A stretch of 64,000 nt of DNA from Laccaria trichodermophora (GCA_018417955.1 JACTVC010000003.1:3162001-3226000); one strand, 5' to 3'; shown: positions 1 through 12,739, counted from the first letter of the stretch. Numbers and translations are program-made. The notes: generated by a model not told the origin, from the letters alone.

Positions 1-617
1 CAACATTGCCTGACAATGAATCATGCACATGAACCGGTAACTTTTGAAAGCCCATGATTTCTTCTTGGGCTTGATGAGCTCAAAGTGCCTGGGTATAGGC
101 CTTGTCCTGGGCTACAACTTGCTTCTGGACTTTTTCTGTGACTAAATGTAAAGTCAGTCATGTAATGGTGTAATATACGAATGAAGAAACTGACCTATTT
201 GTTGTTGCTTTGCAGACAGCATACACTGGCGGCCTGACAACATTGGTTCCACTTCAATTGGAACAGCAGCAGTAGCCTTGAGGGTAGATGTGCAAGTAGA
301 ATGAGCCATGGCAAACAAAAAAAATGAGCGAAAGGCTGCAAAGAGTGTGAGAGGGGGATAAAAAATGGTACGCAGAAGTTCAAATGATGGACATGGCAGT
401 TAAATAGTTGGCCAATGTGGTGGTGTCTCTTTTTTCATAGATCAACAAAACTTTAGGGGCAGATGCGTCAGTAATGTGACAAATGGGGAGTGTGTATGAA
501 AGCAGATGGTCATATGAGACATGATGTTGATCAGGTTGAAATGGCTGGTGAAAAAATTGGTTATTGAATTTTCGTTGAAATTTTTACGACATCACCTTTC
601 ATCTGACAAACTCAGCC
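1..617. other. Leading flank of the transposase relic
   Basis: AT-rich sequence with no convincing gene. The only sizeable reading frame, 195-383 on the minus strand, is 62 residues of low-complexity hydrophobic sequence. It probably belongs to the left arm of the Plavaka-type element, but I could not locate a terminal repeat. Confidence 0.4.
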
Positions 618-3343
618 ATGGCATCCAAAGCTGAAGGGACTGCTCAGTGTGGCTTCTGTGGAAAGACCTTGCCGAACACTTCAGCACTGAACAAACATAT
701 TAAACGAACTATTACCTGCAACAAAGCCTCACATCAGGAATTTGGAACCTATGTTGCCAATATCTGGAATGCACCTCAAGCACCTGCCACTGGCCCATCT
801 GGATTTTCTTTGGAGCCTGCCCCTGAAATGGTTGGACCACCTATACCAACTGAAGGTGAATCTGAAACATCTGAACCTGGTGATCAGTCTGATCAAGGTC
901 TTGAGGCCAGTCTTGACATACCTGAACCTCCAGCATCCCCTCCTCCTCCTCCTCCTCCTCCTCCTCCTCCTCCACACACTCCATCCATGACCTGTACTAC
1001 CAATGAAGAGATTCCAGATCAGGATACCTATCCTGAGTCCCACATTGAGGATTTTCCTGAAGAAAGAAAAGCCAGGGCTGGCTGGGGTTACGGTGTCCCA
1101 CTTTTTGAACACATTCGGCATGAGCAGGAGGAGGGTGGCACCTCACAGTGGGGACCCTTTGATAGCGATGTCAAAAATAGACAACCAATCGAACGAAGCC
1201 CTCTTACAACAATAACTGTAATTTTCTCAAGAAAGTTGATGCCCTGCTGACACAAGGGGCCACATGGACATGCAACATTGTAACAGCGCCAGGAGATCAA
1301 ACCAATGAAGATGGAAAGCCGATGCCACCAGAAAAGCTTGAGCTGTGGAGGCGGGATCCTGTGGATTGTGTAAAGGAGTTGATGAGTAACCCTGCTTTTA
1401 AAACAGTGCTGAAGTACGCACCTGAGCGAGTGTACCATGATAAGGAGGGGAATATACGTGTCTATGGCGAGATGTGGACTGGTGATTGGTGGTGGGACAC
1501 ACAAGTATGTTAGCCTTATATCACCAGACAACCACAGGCTAATTCCAGCAACAGTGGAAGCTTGATGTGGGGGCAACAATCACTGCTCTGATTCTCTCTT
1601 CAGACAAGACTCAATTAACCCAGTTTCAGGGTGACAAGAAAGCATGGCCTGTTTACCTTACAATTGGAAACATTGAGAAAGAGAAGCGTCACAAACCCTC
1701 AGCCCATGCCACCGTCCTTATTGGGTATTTACCAGTCACGAAGTTGGACAATTACACTGAAGTGACATGTTCTCAAGAGGGTTATCAACTTTTCCATTTC
1801 TGCATGGAGAAACTGTTAGCGCCACTCGTCAAAGCTGGGGAAGAGGGTGTCAACATTACCTGTGCAGACGGCATTGTTTGTCAGGTCTTCCCAATCCTTG
1901 CTTCATATGTTGCAGATTTTCTGGAGCAGTGTCTTGTCACATGCTGCAAATAGAGTTACTGCCCCAAGTGCTGAGTGGAACCAAAAGACCGAGGGGAGAT
2001 GGTGGACTCCTTGCTACCAGAACAAGAATGTAGCAAGACTATTTTGAGTCACAAGAAGAGTGGGCGACATGTGGCTGCTTACGATAATGAGGGATTTCAC
2101 CCTGTATGGAAGCCATTTTGGGCCAACCTTCCTCATGTCAATATCTTCACATGTTTCACACCTGACATCCTTCACCAGCTTCACAAGGGAGTCTTTAAGG
2201 ACCATCTAGTCAGCTGGTGTGTTGAGCTAGCAGGCAAACACGAGATAGACACACATTTTCGCAGTATGCCTGGTTACCCAGGCCTTCGACACTTCAAAAA
2301 CAGGATCTCCCATGTATCCCAGTGGACAGGGCAAGAGCACAAGGACATGCAATGTGTCTTTGTCGGTTTGCTTGTTGGTGCAGTACAGCCTGCCATTCTG
2401 CAGACTGTGTGTGCATCTATCGATTTCATCTACTATTCACAACTGCATGTACATACCTCAACAACACTCAATGCACTTCAAGACACACTGAAGATCTTCC
2501 ATGAGAATAAGGACATCTTCATTTGCAAGGGCATCCACAAGCACTTCAATATTCTGAAACTCCATCAAATGTTCATTACTGTGAAGTGATCAAGTCTCAT
2601 GGTGCCGCTGATGGTTACAACACAGAGTCACCAGAGCGTCTTCATATCGATTTTGCAAAGGAAGCATACAGAGCAAGTAATGGGCAGGATTATGAGGAAC
2701 AGATGGTGAAGTGGCTTGGGCACCAGGAAGCAGTTGTGAGGTTTAGGGCATACCTCGATTGGTCACTGAGGTGTGATGCTGAATCTGATGTTGACAGTGA
2801 CAGTGACACTAACACTGACAGCGACATGATCAATGAACCTTTGGCAGCCACCTCCCCAACCACTACCACAGCTGGTCTGCCCTCCACTCATCACCTACCC
2901 ATCAACCTGGGTTTCCTCTCACAAACATCGATACACTCACCACTCGCTTCTTTGCCATCAACTCCATTTGCTTGCCCAATCTCACAGCTGTTGAACGCTT
3001 CAAGGCAACTCAGCATGCCTGTGCAACACTGTTGATTCCAGGCCGTAAAAAGGACTCCCCAGCCAACTTTGACACAGTTCTGATTAGAAGTGGGAGTGAA
3101 CTAGGGAATCAGGTTACAAGAGGTACCTGCCTCAAAGGTGCGTCACACCAGCTCCCTGCTCATACTCATTGATTTGATATTATCATTCAGGACTTCAAGT
3201 GGCCCAGGTACACGTGATCTTCGCACTGCCTGACCACCTTTGGGGGCATGAACTGCCCAAGTATCATGCATACGTTGAATGGTTCAATCCACTCCATGTG
3301 CCTGACCCCAATTCCCTCCTTCACTCTGTCACCCATTCCTACC

Positions 3344-4675
3344 AGCATGGGTAGGCATTGGACGGGTAACCCCGGGGTACTTTTGGCCATACCTGTACCC
3401 CTACCTGCGCCAACCTGTACCCATGCCCAGGGGTACGGGTTTTTACGGGTATGGGTACAGGTTTGAAAAAACCCACAGGTTCATAGACCCGTCCACAGGT
3501 ATCCTCATAAACGAGACCAATAAACCTCACAGGTGCAGTGCAAGTGTCAATTGACACTGCCATGCACGCCTGCGAAGTTAGGAAGGTCGTGTGGAGGCAC
3601 AGTGTCAATGATCGTGTGTCGCCGTTCTGTGCCACATCGTCTTCGTGTGGTGGTGGTGGTGGTGTAGCATCCAATAAACGATGATAATGAACAATGACTG
3701 AGGTTGTCATTCACTGTTTGGTTGCCATGTCGCCAACAGAGGCAACATGGCACTGTGTTCTTGTGTCAATAATGCAGACTGAGGGGGACAGGCGGTAATT
3801 ACTCACTTAAAATGAAGACAACGATCAGTTGTCATTTGTCATGTGGTTGCCACGCGCTGTTGGCGACGTGGCACGGTGTTGTGTGATGTTGGTGTGTCAT
3901 TCTTGTGGTGAGGGGCCGTGCTGGGGTAGTTGTGGTGGTTGGCAAGGATTTGTCGTCCTGAGCGCTTGTGTTGTTGTGAGTGCTCGTCATCGTGCTGGGT
4001 GAAGGAGTGGGGCGCACTCATCGTCATGGGTGCCCATCGTCGCAAGTGCTCGTTGTTGTTGTGTGGAGGTCATTAGTGAGGTGGGTTGGAATGAAGGGGT
4101 GGGGGCACTCACCTTTGTGTGATGAGAATCAACAACAACAACGACATCGTCGTCATTTGGTTGCCATGTCGCTGGCAGCGACATGGCACCTTACATTCCC
4201 CCCATCGTCTACGTCATCGTCCATGGGTGTGAGCTGATGTGGCGGTCCGTTGACCTGATTGCGCATGTCGTCATCGGTGGGTGTAGTCGTGTGGGCTTGA
4301 CCTGGTTGTGTATGTCGTCGTCTGTGGATGTGGTTGTCTTTTGATGTGGCCATTGGGTGATGTGGTCATCCCTCATCCCTCATGGTTTGTTTTCGTTGCC
4401 TCGACCTCCTGTCGATGGTGGTGGTGCATGGGTGGATGGTTGTGGTAGTGGTTAGGAACAGTTGTGGGTTGTTGCTCACACCCAAATCAGGCATCAGAAA
4501 ACGCTGATGCTTGATTTGGGCATGCAACAGGTACAAGGACAGGTAACCCACCAACCCGCACAAAGGGTATGGGTACAGCGAGGGTTGGATAACTCCAACC
4601 CGTACCCCTACCCACACGTACCCTTACCCGCAACCCACACAGGTTGTGAAACCCATGACAATCACTAAGCATGGG
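3344..4675. mobile_element. hAT-like non-autonomous element nested in the transposase
   Basis: The element spans 3352-4667 and is flanked by the perfect 8-bp direct repeat AGCATGGG at 3344-3351 and 4668-4675. Its ends read TAG...CTA, and roughly the first 16 bases of each end match as imperfect inverted repeats (TAG, then ATTG, then GGGT). Subterminal zones are rich in GGGTACGGGT-like motifs in opposite orientations at the two ends. The interior is GTC/GTG-rich, holds no credible ORF, and carries three palindromic repeats. Removing the element and one AGCATGGG copy joins the flanking transposase frame as HSYQHG followed by QPLAEI, which confirms the boundaries. Eight-bp duplications are characteristic of hAT transposases; the assignment to hAT is inferred from that and the TAG ends. 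Confidence 0.85.
4163..4187. repeat. Perfect 12-bp-arm palindrome inside the hAT-like element
   Basis: GCCATGTCGCTG (4163-4174) is followed after one base by its exact reverse complement (4176-4187). Weaker versions of the same palindrome lie at about 3722-3754 and 3844-3874, each introduced by GGTTGCCA. Confidence 0.85.
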
Positions 4676-4861
4676 CAACCTCTTGCTGAAATTGTCCCAC
4701 TCACCAACATTGTCTCCACCTGTCATCTGACTCTGAAATTTGGAACCAACTGGCACCCTGCTCCTTGGACCAATGTTGAAATACTTGATAACTGGAAGTC
4801 CTTTACTTTGAACAAGTATATTAACTTAGGTACTTTTTATGAACACCAGGGCTTCAAGTAG

Positions 4862-5745
4862 TACTGTAATATACTGATTCAGAATGGGCTATACTTGCCA
4901 TCAATGCTCTATGAATATGATGTCCTCATTTCAAGTAGGGCATGACACAGTCAATGTCTTCTTGACACCATGTGGGAATGACATTGTATGATGCTTACAC
5001 AAGACAAGCTTGGTCAGTCATAATTGTTAGAATGCCCACTTACATCAGTGCTCCTTTTAATTTATTCCTACTAGCAGGTACTTAGAATTTACAGTAGGAT
5101 TTACTACCTATCATAGCCTACAGAGGTTTGCACGTACCTATATGAACCTATAAGACCCACAGAGACTACATAAATACAACCAAACTACAGCAAAAAAACA
5201 TTTTCCTGATGTGTGCTGAGTGCGAGAATGAACCAAAAGGCCAACAGCAATGCTGGCTTGCATAGAGTCCAGACTGGCTTGGAAGACATGTACATGAAGT
5301 AGGCTCACGGAGTTTCAACATTGTTGACAATGACTATGCTTGACTAACAAATCACATCAGACAATAATCAGACAATAATTGGACTCAGTTTGGACCAGTC
5401 CAAACCTGTTCTCATGGCACCCCCTCCAAAGGAACTGAGAACTGGACATACTTACATGTAGTTACCATATATGTAATTTTTGAAAAACGGGGTTCTTATT
5501 CCAGACATGACACCAGAGCCACCCACCCAGGTTGGGGGTTCCGGACTTTGCCGCTGGGAGCCCCTTGGATGTGTATCAATTCACTATCAACAAAAAGAAA
5601 TGTGTCCATTATTGCACATAGCCAACTAATGAAAAAGAAAAAAAAGGGTTGAACCTCTACGATGACAAGTAGTAGTGACTCTTTACATGAAAAGAGCAGG
5701 AATATACGGCGGGATACATATTCATAATGTGGAACTGGACCGCCC
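4862..5745. other. Gap between transposon relic and oxysterol-binding gene
   Basis: AT-rich, without a supported gene. The left part is probably the right arm of the Plavaka-type element. The minus-strand frame at 5496-5957 only reads through the terminal exon and 3' region of the next gene. Confidence 0.4.
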
Positions 5746-7821
5746 TTATTGAGGAGCCAACTTCGTCCCCAAGGAACCCTCAATACAAGCCGACATCTCT
5801 TCCTCAATCTCCTCTTGAACAGCTTTCCACCCCTCAGCCGTGAGCTCCGCGAATCCCTTTGATAAGTCTTTCTCGAAATACCGAGGGACGAATCTATGTA
5901 TAAAAGGGACAACGTTAGTTTAGTACCCTCACCCAACACAACACAACAAGCAAGCAAGTGCAGAAAGAAAAAGAAAGAAAGAAAACAACAGCGAAAAAGG
6001 AAAAAAACTCACTCAACACCCCTCCTCTTCCTCTCAGCAGCCTCATCCCTCTGCCTCTGCTCAATCCCAACTTTCTCTCTCGTCGCCTCCCCAAACTCCC
6101 TCTTCACCAAATTATCCGTAACGTTCTCCCAAAGCCTCCGACTCTCATTCTCAAGCTGCTTCTCCAAAGGCCTAACAACCTTTGGTATAATCTCCATCGC
6201 CGACATATCAATCAACGTAGCCCACTCCCCCGAATACCCCGTGGCGGTAACGTCCGCTTTCGATGCAGACGCAGAGGGTATATGGGGGGTGGGGAGTTGG
6301 ATGTGTGAAGGGTTGGGTGAGGAGGCGGAGGATGAGATGGTGCGTGGGTAGGACCCTGCGCCGACTCGACGCCACCGGACGTGTCCTTTCCATGAGCCGT
6401 CAAAGACGGCGACGATACGGTTGTGTGGGACGTGTTTCACTTTCGTCCATTCTTCGTGGTCGGCCTCGCCATCCTGGACGGTGTGGATGACGCCCTCTAT
6501 CAGGAAATGAGCCCGGCCCAGCCATGACTAAACATCATATCAATTACTTATTAATACAACCATTCGAGGAACAAGACGGAAAGACGCACCTCCTCTTTAT
6601 ATTCGATAATTGTCCTAAACCTCTGTCCGGGCTTCCCCCCACTAACACTAATAATCGTCGACTCTCCAACGGTAACGTAAAAACTCCCCCTCAATATCCC
6701 ATTAACAGACGCAATAGGATGCGTGATCTGATACCGCTCCCCCTCCCCAAATCCACCCGTAACCCTCACAAATATTCCCTGGTTATACTGCCCAGGAGAA
6801 ACGCGTAACGTCGTCCCAGAGACTTTGGCTGATATCTGATCGATGCCGAAGAGCTCCAAGGACCGTTCGGGGCATGTGGCGAAGTATGCGGAGACGGGGG
6901 GATGGTGGGATACTTGTTCAGTAACGTACACCACCCTCGCCGTCTCACCCGCCCCAGGGCCACCCGTCTCAGTGGGGCCTTCACCCGTGCCCAAACTGAG
7001 CTTCGAGAGCCTCTTCAAAGCCTGAGCCTCATCAGGCTCCGCTTCCACCGAAGTCGCAGCTGTCGACGGGCTCTTCGGAGGCTTGGACAAAAAGCTGCTG
7101 CGCCCGCTCTTGGCGCTCTTCGAGCTCGAGCTGACTGCGCTCCGCACGCTGGCTGTCTCGGAGACGAAGGAGGGGCGTCCCTTGGGTATCGTTGAAGAAG
7201 AGTCGGAGGAGTCGGAGTTAGGGAACCGAGCGGGTGTTACGTCCCAATGGGCGCGGAAGTGTTCGCCTAGGACGGAGTTGTAGGGTTTGCAGACTTTGCC
7301 GTGCTGTTGGTAGGTGGTCAGAGGGAAGGTGGTGGTGGAGGAGGGACATACGACGAATTTGAGGTCCTTTGTTAGCGTGAACCGGAGCACTGCGAGCATC
7401 CTTTCGAAGGGGTGTGGCGAGTCGTTGATCCTGCCACGCAAAACCCCTCGATAAGCACGGACACATATGTGGCACAAAGGAAGGACTCAACGCAGCGAAC
7501 ACGTCCGGTCTATCGAGGTATTGCCAGTACTCGAGGTTTGGGATAGGTTCCAGCAATGAAGCGGGTAACGAAAGACGCCTGCTTGTCGTTACAATAAGCA
7601 AGCCAGAAAGTCATCGATGAGCAACATCAAAACCAAAAGAAAAGACAGACGAACATGGCAGCAATGTCCTTCACACCTAGACACTTCTTTACAAGCTGCA
7701 CTATCATCTTGAGTTTCCCGCCGTCGCCAGTGTCGCCCGAGTCTGCCACCGAGATGGGCGGTCCGGGTGCCTCTTCGTCGATGGGGCTGGCTGGGCCCGC
7801 TTTCGGGTCGTTGTTGCTCAT
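5746..7821 (-). CDS. Oxysterol-binding protein, Osh/Kes1 family
   Basis: Spliced from six exons: 7655-7821, 7492-7578, 7352-7430, 6590-7303, 6013-6527 and 5746-5893 (1710 nt, 569 residues). The family signature EQVSHHPP falls at about residues 240-247, preceded by the core block PIPNLEYWQYLDRPD, then FERMLAVLRFTLTKDLKFV and CKPYNSVLGEHF. No PH domain or ankyrin repeats precede the lipid-binding core, so this is a short Kes1/Osh4-like form. It is longer than yeast Kes1 (about 434 residues) because of a serine-rich insert at about residues 140-230 and a C-terminal extension. Osh proteins move sterols and PI4P between membranes at contact sites; that role is inferred from the family. The intron at 7304-7351 is 48 nt, in frame and stop-free, so its retention would only add 16 residues. 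The start is the first ATG in the frame that leads into the conserved exon. Confidence 0.93.
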
Positions 7822-8484
7822 TGATGTTGTGGGCTTGAGCTCGGGATGGTAAGAGGGGGAAGGAGGAAGAGTAGGAAGAGAAAGAGGAGTAAGAAGCTGG
7901 AAACCGAAGAGTGGCCAAGAAGGAAGGTAGTGAGCGTTGGCGCCAGCCCACGTGCGTCTATTATCCTCTTGTTTTATTCAGACATCGCCAATCCAACGCC
8001 AATCTCGGGATTTTTTGAGCTCAAGTACAGCGTGTAGCTAGACGGCGCGAGGTTAATACCTTATCTCGTCAGCTTATCTCCAGCTCGAGGTACAACTTGG
8101 CACTTGCGCAATTCCTGGGTGCCTCTGAGGACTAAACTTCGACGCTGATGGCTGGTACAGAACCACTGAGGCCACGTCTTCTGGAGAGTTCCGTAAACAA
8201 CCCTTGATAAAGCGATCAACGGTACTCGTTAGGCTTGAGAGGCTGTACGAGGCTGGGGTCCAACAGCGGTCACCGATCCTCAATGAGAGACCCCTCATAC
8301 ACACAAAACAACGATTCATTCTTCAGCAGTCAATCATACAAGCATAACGATTCAAGTCTTTTACATGGCAGACATATCTAGTAATGCACACGAATTGATT
8401 GAATATTCAAAACACAAGAAAAAGATAAGCAAACCTTGGAAAGCAGAGTTGCCATCGCAGTGCAATTCTCATCTAATTCTCTCC
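7822..8484. other. Intergenic, upstream of the oxysterol-binding gene
   Basis: Holds the presumed promoter of the minus-strand oxysterol-binding gene and the 3' flank of the Vps62-like gene. No further gene supported. Confidence 0.4.
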
Positions 8485-9131
8485 CTAAAAGCCGCCCTCC
8501 TCAACCTCATCAAGCTGGAGGAGGCCGTACGCCTCCTGAGGGGGGTTGTTATACCCTGTGACCGGCACAAATGCGCCAGTGGGCACCACACCAGTGGTCG
8601 AAATGCCCCAAACAGCTCCATCCTCCTTAGCTTTCGTACCCTTATCAGTCCAAATCTGGCTTCCAGGACCTGTGCTTTGCAACGCGAGCTTATGGATTGC
8701 CTTGATACCCTTTGCCTCGTCCAAAGTAGGCTTGCTGTGGCTGCGCGTGAAGAAACCACCGACGACGACGTAATCGAGCGTGGGACCTACGCCACGCCAG
8801 AGCGCAAAGTCCGTCTTGTTGTGGGAGCCAGTATCGTTCCATACTTGGCTCCAGTCCGCGACATCGACAAGGACGCCTGGTTCGAGCTCCCTGACAATGA
8901 TTCCGGTGCCGGGAGTGTTGTTGTTGTTTGTCGCAGCTGGGCCGAGGTAGTACCAGCCGTCGGAGACTAGTTTCGTCGTCGTCGCATCAGTTGATCAGAT
9001 CAGAGGTACATAGCGGGCCAAAAATACTGACGATCAGGCCTCCAGGTCGAGAGGTTGGTATTGGCACCAGAACCGGAATCATTGTTGATTAGCTGCTTGA
9101 AAGTTACAGTCTGGTATTCCACTTTGGCCAT
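8485..9131 (-). CDS. Vps62-like (DUF946-type) protein
   Basis: Two exons, 9032-9131 and 8485-8966, with a 65-nt GT-AG intron, give 582 nt and 193 residues. The protein starts MAKVEYQTVTFKQLINNDSG. The pattern DGWYYLGPAA, then SHNKTDFALWRGVGP, then DYVVVGGFF is that of the Vps62/DUF946 family, in which short beta-rich segments recur around GYxxLG and ALWRP motifs. There is no signal peptide or membrane segment. The family is common in fungi and plants; yeast VPS62 is linked to vacuolar protein sorting, but the biochemical activity is unknown and I infer none here. The model ends with QLDEVEEGGF and a TAG stop. Confidence 0.75.
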
Positions 9132-10526
9132 GATGAGTAGAGGGTATTGCGATTGGATGTGAGAAAGATGTGGTAGTGTAAGGGCGATGTGGGGAACAGC
9201 GCTGTAGAAGAGGAGCAAAAGTGCCTGGTTCTTATAGTCCGGAGAGGGCCCCACGGTGGCCCCAGCTTGAGTATCGTTCAAAGACCCCAGTCCGTTCTCG
9301 GTCAAACAAACTCTAGAATGGTCTGATGTTGATGAACTCTCGAAAGACTGGTATGCTGGCTGTGAGTTTAAGCACAAAGAGGACGAGGAAGCGCTCGATC
9401 TGATGCCACAAGAAACTGTAGAGGGGAGACCTTTACTTCAACAATTCGACCTGTCGATTGGTAGTTTTCGCAATCTGTCCTGGTTGAGATATTGGTCGGG
9501 GATGGAATGCTGATGCACTTTATCGATCATGGCAGACAGTGCGATTTTTAATTGTTCTTTTTTGTGCAATCATGAATAGGAGTCTCTCTTGCGTCATGAA
9601 TAGCCTTTGCGCAAGAATGGCGTCATGGGTAGTTTGAATAGACGGAAATTATGAGTTATGTACGTACCTGCCATTGCAGTCTAGCGTCAACTGACCTCCA
9701 AAGTCTTCTTGATAATGATAATGGCGAGCGAAGTGGAAGGTGTTTGACAGCGACAATGATTCCGAGTGACTGGCCAGTTCGTTTAATGGTGTGGCGTAGA
9801 CTTTGCAAAAGAAATCGACGACTTTGCCAGTGTAAGGTGCCACCGAGGCCGTGTCGTCCACTGCAGCTCGAGGATGCTGACTCGTCTGCGCACATGCCAT
9901 AAGTATGCACATCTGGTTCAAGACCTTCCACTCGGCTGCCACTTGCATGTTTCGAAGAAACGGATGATCGAACGAGGAGTCGATGCAATTAGCATGACTT
10001 CTTCGGGAGAAGTTCCGTTACAACGCCGCAATTTCTAGAGGGGATTGGGGCGGTGTTGTAACTTGTTGTATGCCAGGTGAAGACCAGAGCTTTGACAGTG
10101 TCGACTGAGACGCAACATATAGGGCGTTCCGCTTCTGAACTGCCCGATTGCGCGTAACCAGCTCAAATTGTACACTGATAGACTGAAAGAGAGAGATACA
10201 TTTGCTCCATGTTTTCCGCCATGACTGGGTCGTTCCCGAGTTTAGCTCCTTCTGTCGTCGTTTTCATACCTTGGGCTAATGAAGTCAATAGAAAGTTGAT
10301 GACGAGGAAGACGGTAGAACTAGGGTGATCCCTTCTTTGTGGTGGTCGTCAAAGGTTCAAGTTTGCAGCCTGAGGCCCTAGCGTCGACGATGAATTCAGC
10401 AAGCTCCTATGGCCAAACGCCAGTAGCCAGAGCGGGCTCATGAGGCTACACGAAATTCTTTAGACTGTGGTGAAACCCATCACATTTCATAGGAAGATAC
10501 ATATATACAAGGCGAATGAGGAGGCT
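9132..10526. other. Intergenic region with one orphan minus-strand frame
   Basis: No conserved gene recognised. Overlapping minus-strand frames at 9649-9988 encode about 100 residues of unremarkable composition and resemble nothing I know. The rest is presumably the promoter of the Vps62-like gene and the 3' flank of the DAP1-like gene. Confidence 0.35.
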
Positions 10527-11237
10527 CTAGAGGGCATCGTTTTCGACCAACTTGCCGCAGATGATATACTTGTTGGAAAAGTGATCGATCCATCCTGCGT
10601 GATCAAGTCAGGAAAGGAAAGTTGAAAAGAACATCAGGCGAACCTTTCATGTTATCACTGAATGTATCATAGAAGTTAGCAAGTACAGATGCTAGTTGTT
10701 GACAACCTACATTTCGTCGGGTGCCAGGTCCGTCAGAGGGTCAAGAGGAGCGTCAACTGGGGTGAGCATATCTACAGATCCCGGATGAGCTCCAAATCGA
10801 CAAGAGCCCGGGCAGCGCCTACCAAGATCGAACGATTGTTTCGCCATTCCCCTTGACGCATCTCGGCCAGCAAAGTTCCCATACATTCCATCTACGAACG
10901 TTAAGCCGGAATCTCAGGAAAAGTCTGTACACATACTTGGACCATAGAAATTCCTCCCCGCCGTCACATCGAACACAATGCCATTGATCGCAAGCAATAT
11001 CCTTCCTCCATCTTTGCCATTGAACGGTTCCAGCGTCTTTGGGGTATATATCCGGTATAGAACTGTCGGTGGGTGTGCCTTCGGCATCCATGTGTACCCT
11101 CCCTTGAACTCATTAGGAACCTTGGTTGGCTTTGCGATCGGGGGGAAGATGATTTTCTGGACCGAGTACAGAATGTACAAGAAAAGAGCGGTGTTGACAG
11201 GGCTCCCCAAATCTACCGAAAAGCCAAAAAGTTCCAT
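10527..11237 (-). CDS. DAP1: DAP1-like cytochrome b5/steroid-binding domain protein (MAPR family)
   Basis: Five exons, 10937-11237, 10823-10891, 10711-10771, 10644-10657 and 10527-10594, sum to 513 nt and 170 residues; the fourth is only 14 nt. An N-terminal membrane segment (NTALFLYILYSVQKIIFPP, about residues 14-32) is followed by the heme-binding b5-like fold. The MAPR hallmarks are LLAINGIVFDVTAGRNFYGPNGMY and then GNFAGRDASRGMAKQSFDL. The C terminus reads IDHFSNKYIICGKLVENDAL. Yeast Dap1 and human PGRMC1 are membrane-bound heme proteins that support cytochrome P450 enzymes such as Erg11 in sterol synthesis. Such a role here is inferred from the family. The oxysterol-binding gene is 2.7 kb away, but there is no sign of co-regulation. 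Confidence 0.93.
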
Positions 11238-12739
11238 GGTTGACGCCTTGTTCTATATACTTTCTGAAGAGACGGAGGTGAGGAGAGCGACAGGTGGTGG
11301 TGGTGGTGGTAGTGATGTTGAAATGGAAATTACCCTGGCCCAGCCTGTCACGGTGAGCGGTCACTGTAACGCACGACCTACTTACATTACCTCAATCTTG
11401 TACTCAATGCAACTCATACACGCCAGGTGTGTCCCGTGGCCTGTAATAGGTGATAGAGCTCCTACAATAACCATTTACAAGGATCTAGAATGGCCCACTA
11501 CAAAATATAGAGGCCTAAGACGGCCCCCTGTACTTGGCCCGTACATAAATTTTTCCGACCTCGCAATACGGGAATCTTACTAGTTGCCACTTTCAAGTGT
11601 GCGATAGTACCACCGCGGAGCGGAACACTCGGTCAACACCAACGGAAGGTAAGTAGTAGCCCAACCAACTTCCTGCTAAATGCATAGTAGAGAGCCTCCA
11701 ATGTTATCTTTTCCCTTGGAAGCTCTTTCCTTCGTTTGATTCGACACTATCTAAATTCATTTTCATGTTCGTATCCAGCAGCGCCAGACGAATGTCACTC
11801 TTCTTCACAGTCACTGCTCTTGCCTTCAAGGTTGACCACCTACGCCCTAGTTTTTTGTGTCCCCCGTTGTTTCTCCGTGTGAGCTCTCAGGTCGTCTCGT
11901 CTGGTAGGAGGGCGCCAGTTGTCGTCAGGTTGGCGGAAACAGAGGTTCGTTCCTCCCAATCGTCTCTGAGCCGGCGCTCAGTATGTGTCCGGCTGATAAG
12001 GAACGCTAACGAGAGGCTTTCGCAAGACATGACGATATAGAGAATCTTTTGCGCAAGAGGCGTATGCTTGCTATCTATCGTCTCCCGGACGTCCGTTGGG
12101 AGAGAATCGAAACCGAATGTCCCTCTCAGATCTTGAGGGCTGAAAATCTTGCATTTCATTACTGGATATTCGAATTCTTTCGCCTGTTTTCGACTCAAGC
12201 TATCATGTGCCAGTGGGCTGCATGATTCCTGATTACTCCCTTACATATGCTACCTCCATCTTTTTTTGCTGTTCACTGGCACCGGGTTTGCGTGGTTGTC
12301 ATGCTGTATCGAATCATTGAATGAGTTTTTCGAAATTCGAACTTGTCTTCCTAAAATAACTCGACATAAATCTGAAGTGCTCATGATCTTTCCCCAGTTC
12401 ACAGCCACAGAGGCACCATCGTTGTTAGCATGTATCCAATATGTGTCATAAAACTTGGCATTTGACTCGAGCCGCCGTGGCCCGTCAGCCTCAACCTCTC
12501 AAATTCTTTGCGGTTCCGCAATCGGCGGGCATCATCTTCTACGAGCATCATCGGCTCGTCGCTAGCCGTCTGACTTCATTGGACTCCACCAAGCCAAATC
12601 GCACTCCCAGCTCGCGACAGCGGTCCCGAAGAACTCTCCCGGTATTTTAAGCAACAAGAGAAGCTTCGCTCCAACTTGCATCCAGAAAAAAATTACTCCT
12701 TCCCCTCTTTCCAGTTTTCACTCTATGTATTTCCAGTAG
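11238..12739. other. Intergenic, no supported gene
   Basis: Short frames on both strands (for example 11887-12198 minus, 103 residues) lack recognisable motifs or clean intron boundaries. The left end is the DAP1-like promoter; the right end should contain the missing first exon of the following F-box-like gene. Confidence 0.4.

Larger units (their letters stand above)
618..4861 (+). pseudogene. Plavaka-type (KDZ-related) transposase, decayed and interrupted
   Basis: The reading frame opens at 618 with a C2H2-like finger (CGFCGKTLPNTSALNKHIKR), followed by a proline run coded by a CCT microsatellite at 943-972. Later blocks resemble Plavaka transposases of Agaricomycetes: GEMWTGDWWWDTQ (about 1465-1503), [12 protein letters not shown] (about 1908), and [19 protein letters not shown] (about 2147-2205). 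The C-terminal block runs from about 4676 to the stop at 4861. The frame is lost several times: near 1180-1230, where sequence also appears to be missing, near 1510-1560, near 1950, near 2530-2590 and near 2980. A 1.3-kb insertion at 3352-4667 then splits the last part. Plavaka transposases are normally one long protein, so these breaks are read as decay, not introns. The family call rests on recalled motif similarity; the decay is seen directly. Confidence 0.75.

Noticed and set aside
729..1121. Minus-strand frame with an arginine run
   Set aside because: Antisense of the transposase frame and its CCT microsatellite.
9649..9988. Overlapping minus-strand frames of about 100 codons
   Set aside because: No similarity to the neighbouring genes was convincing on reading, and no conserved motif.
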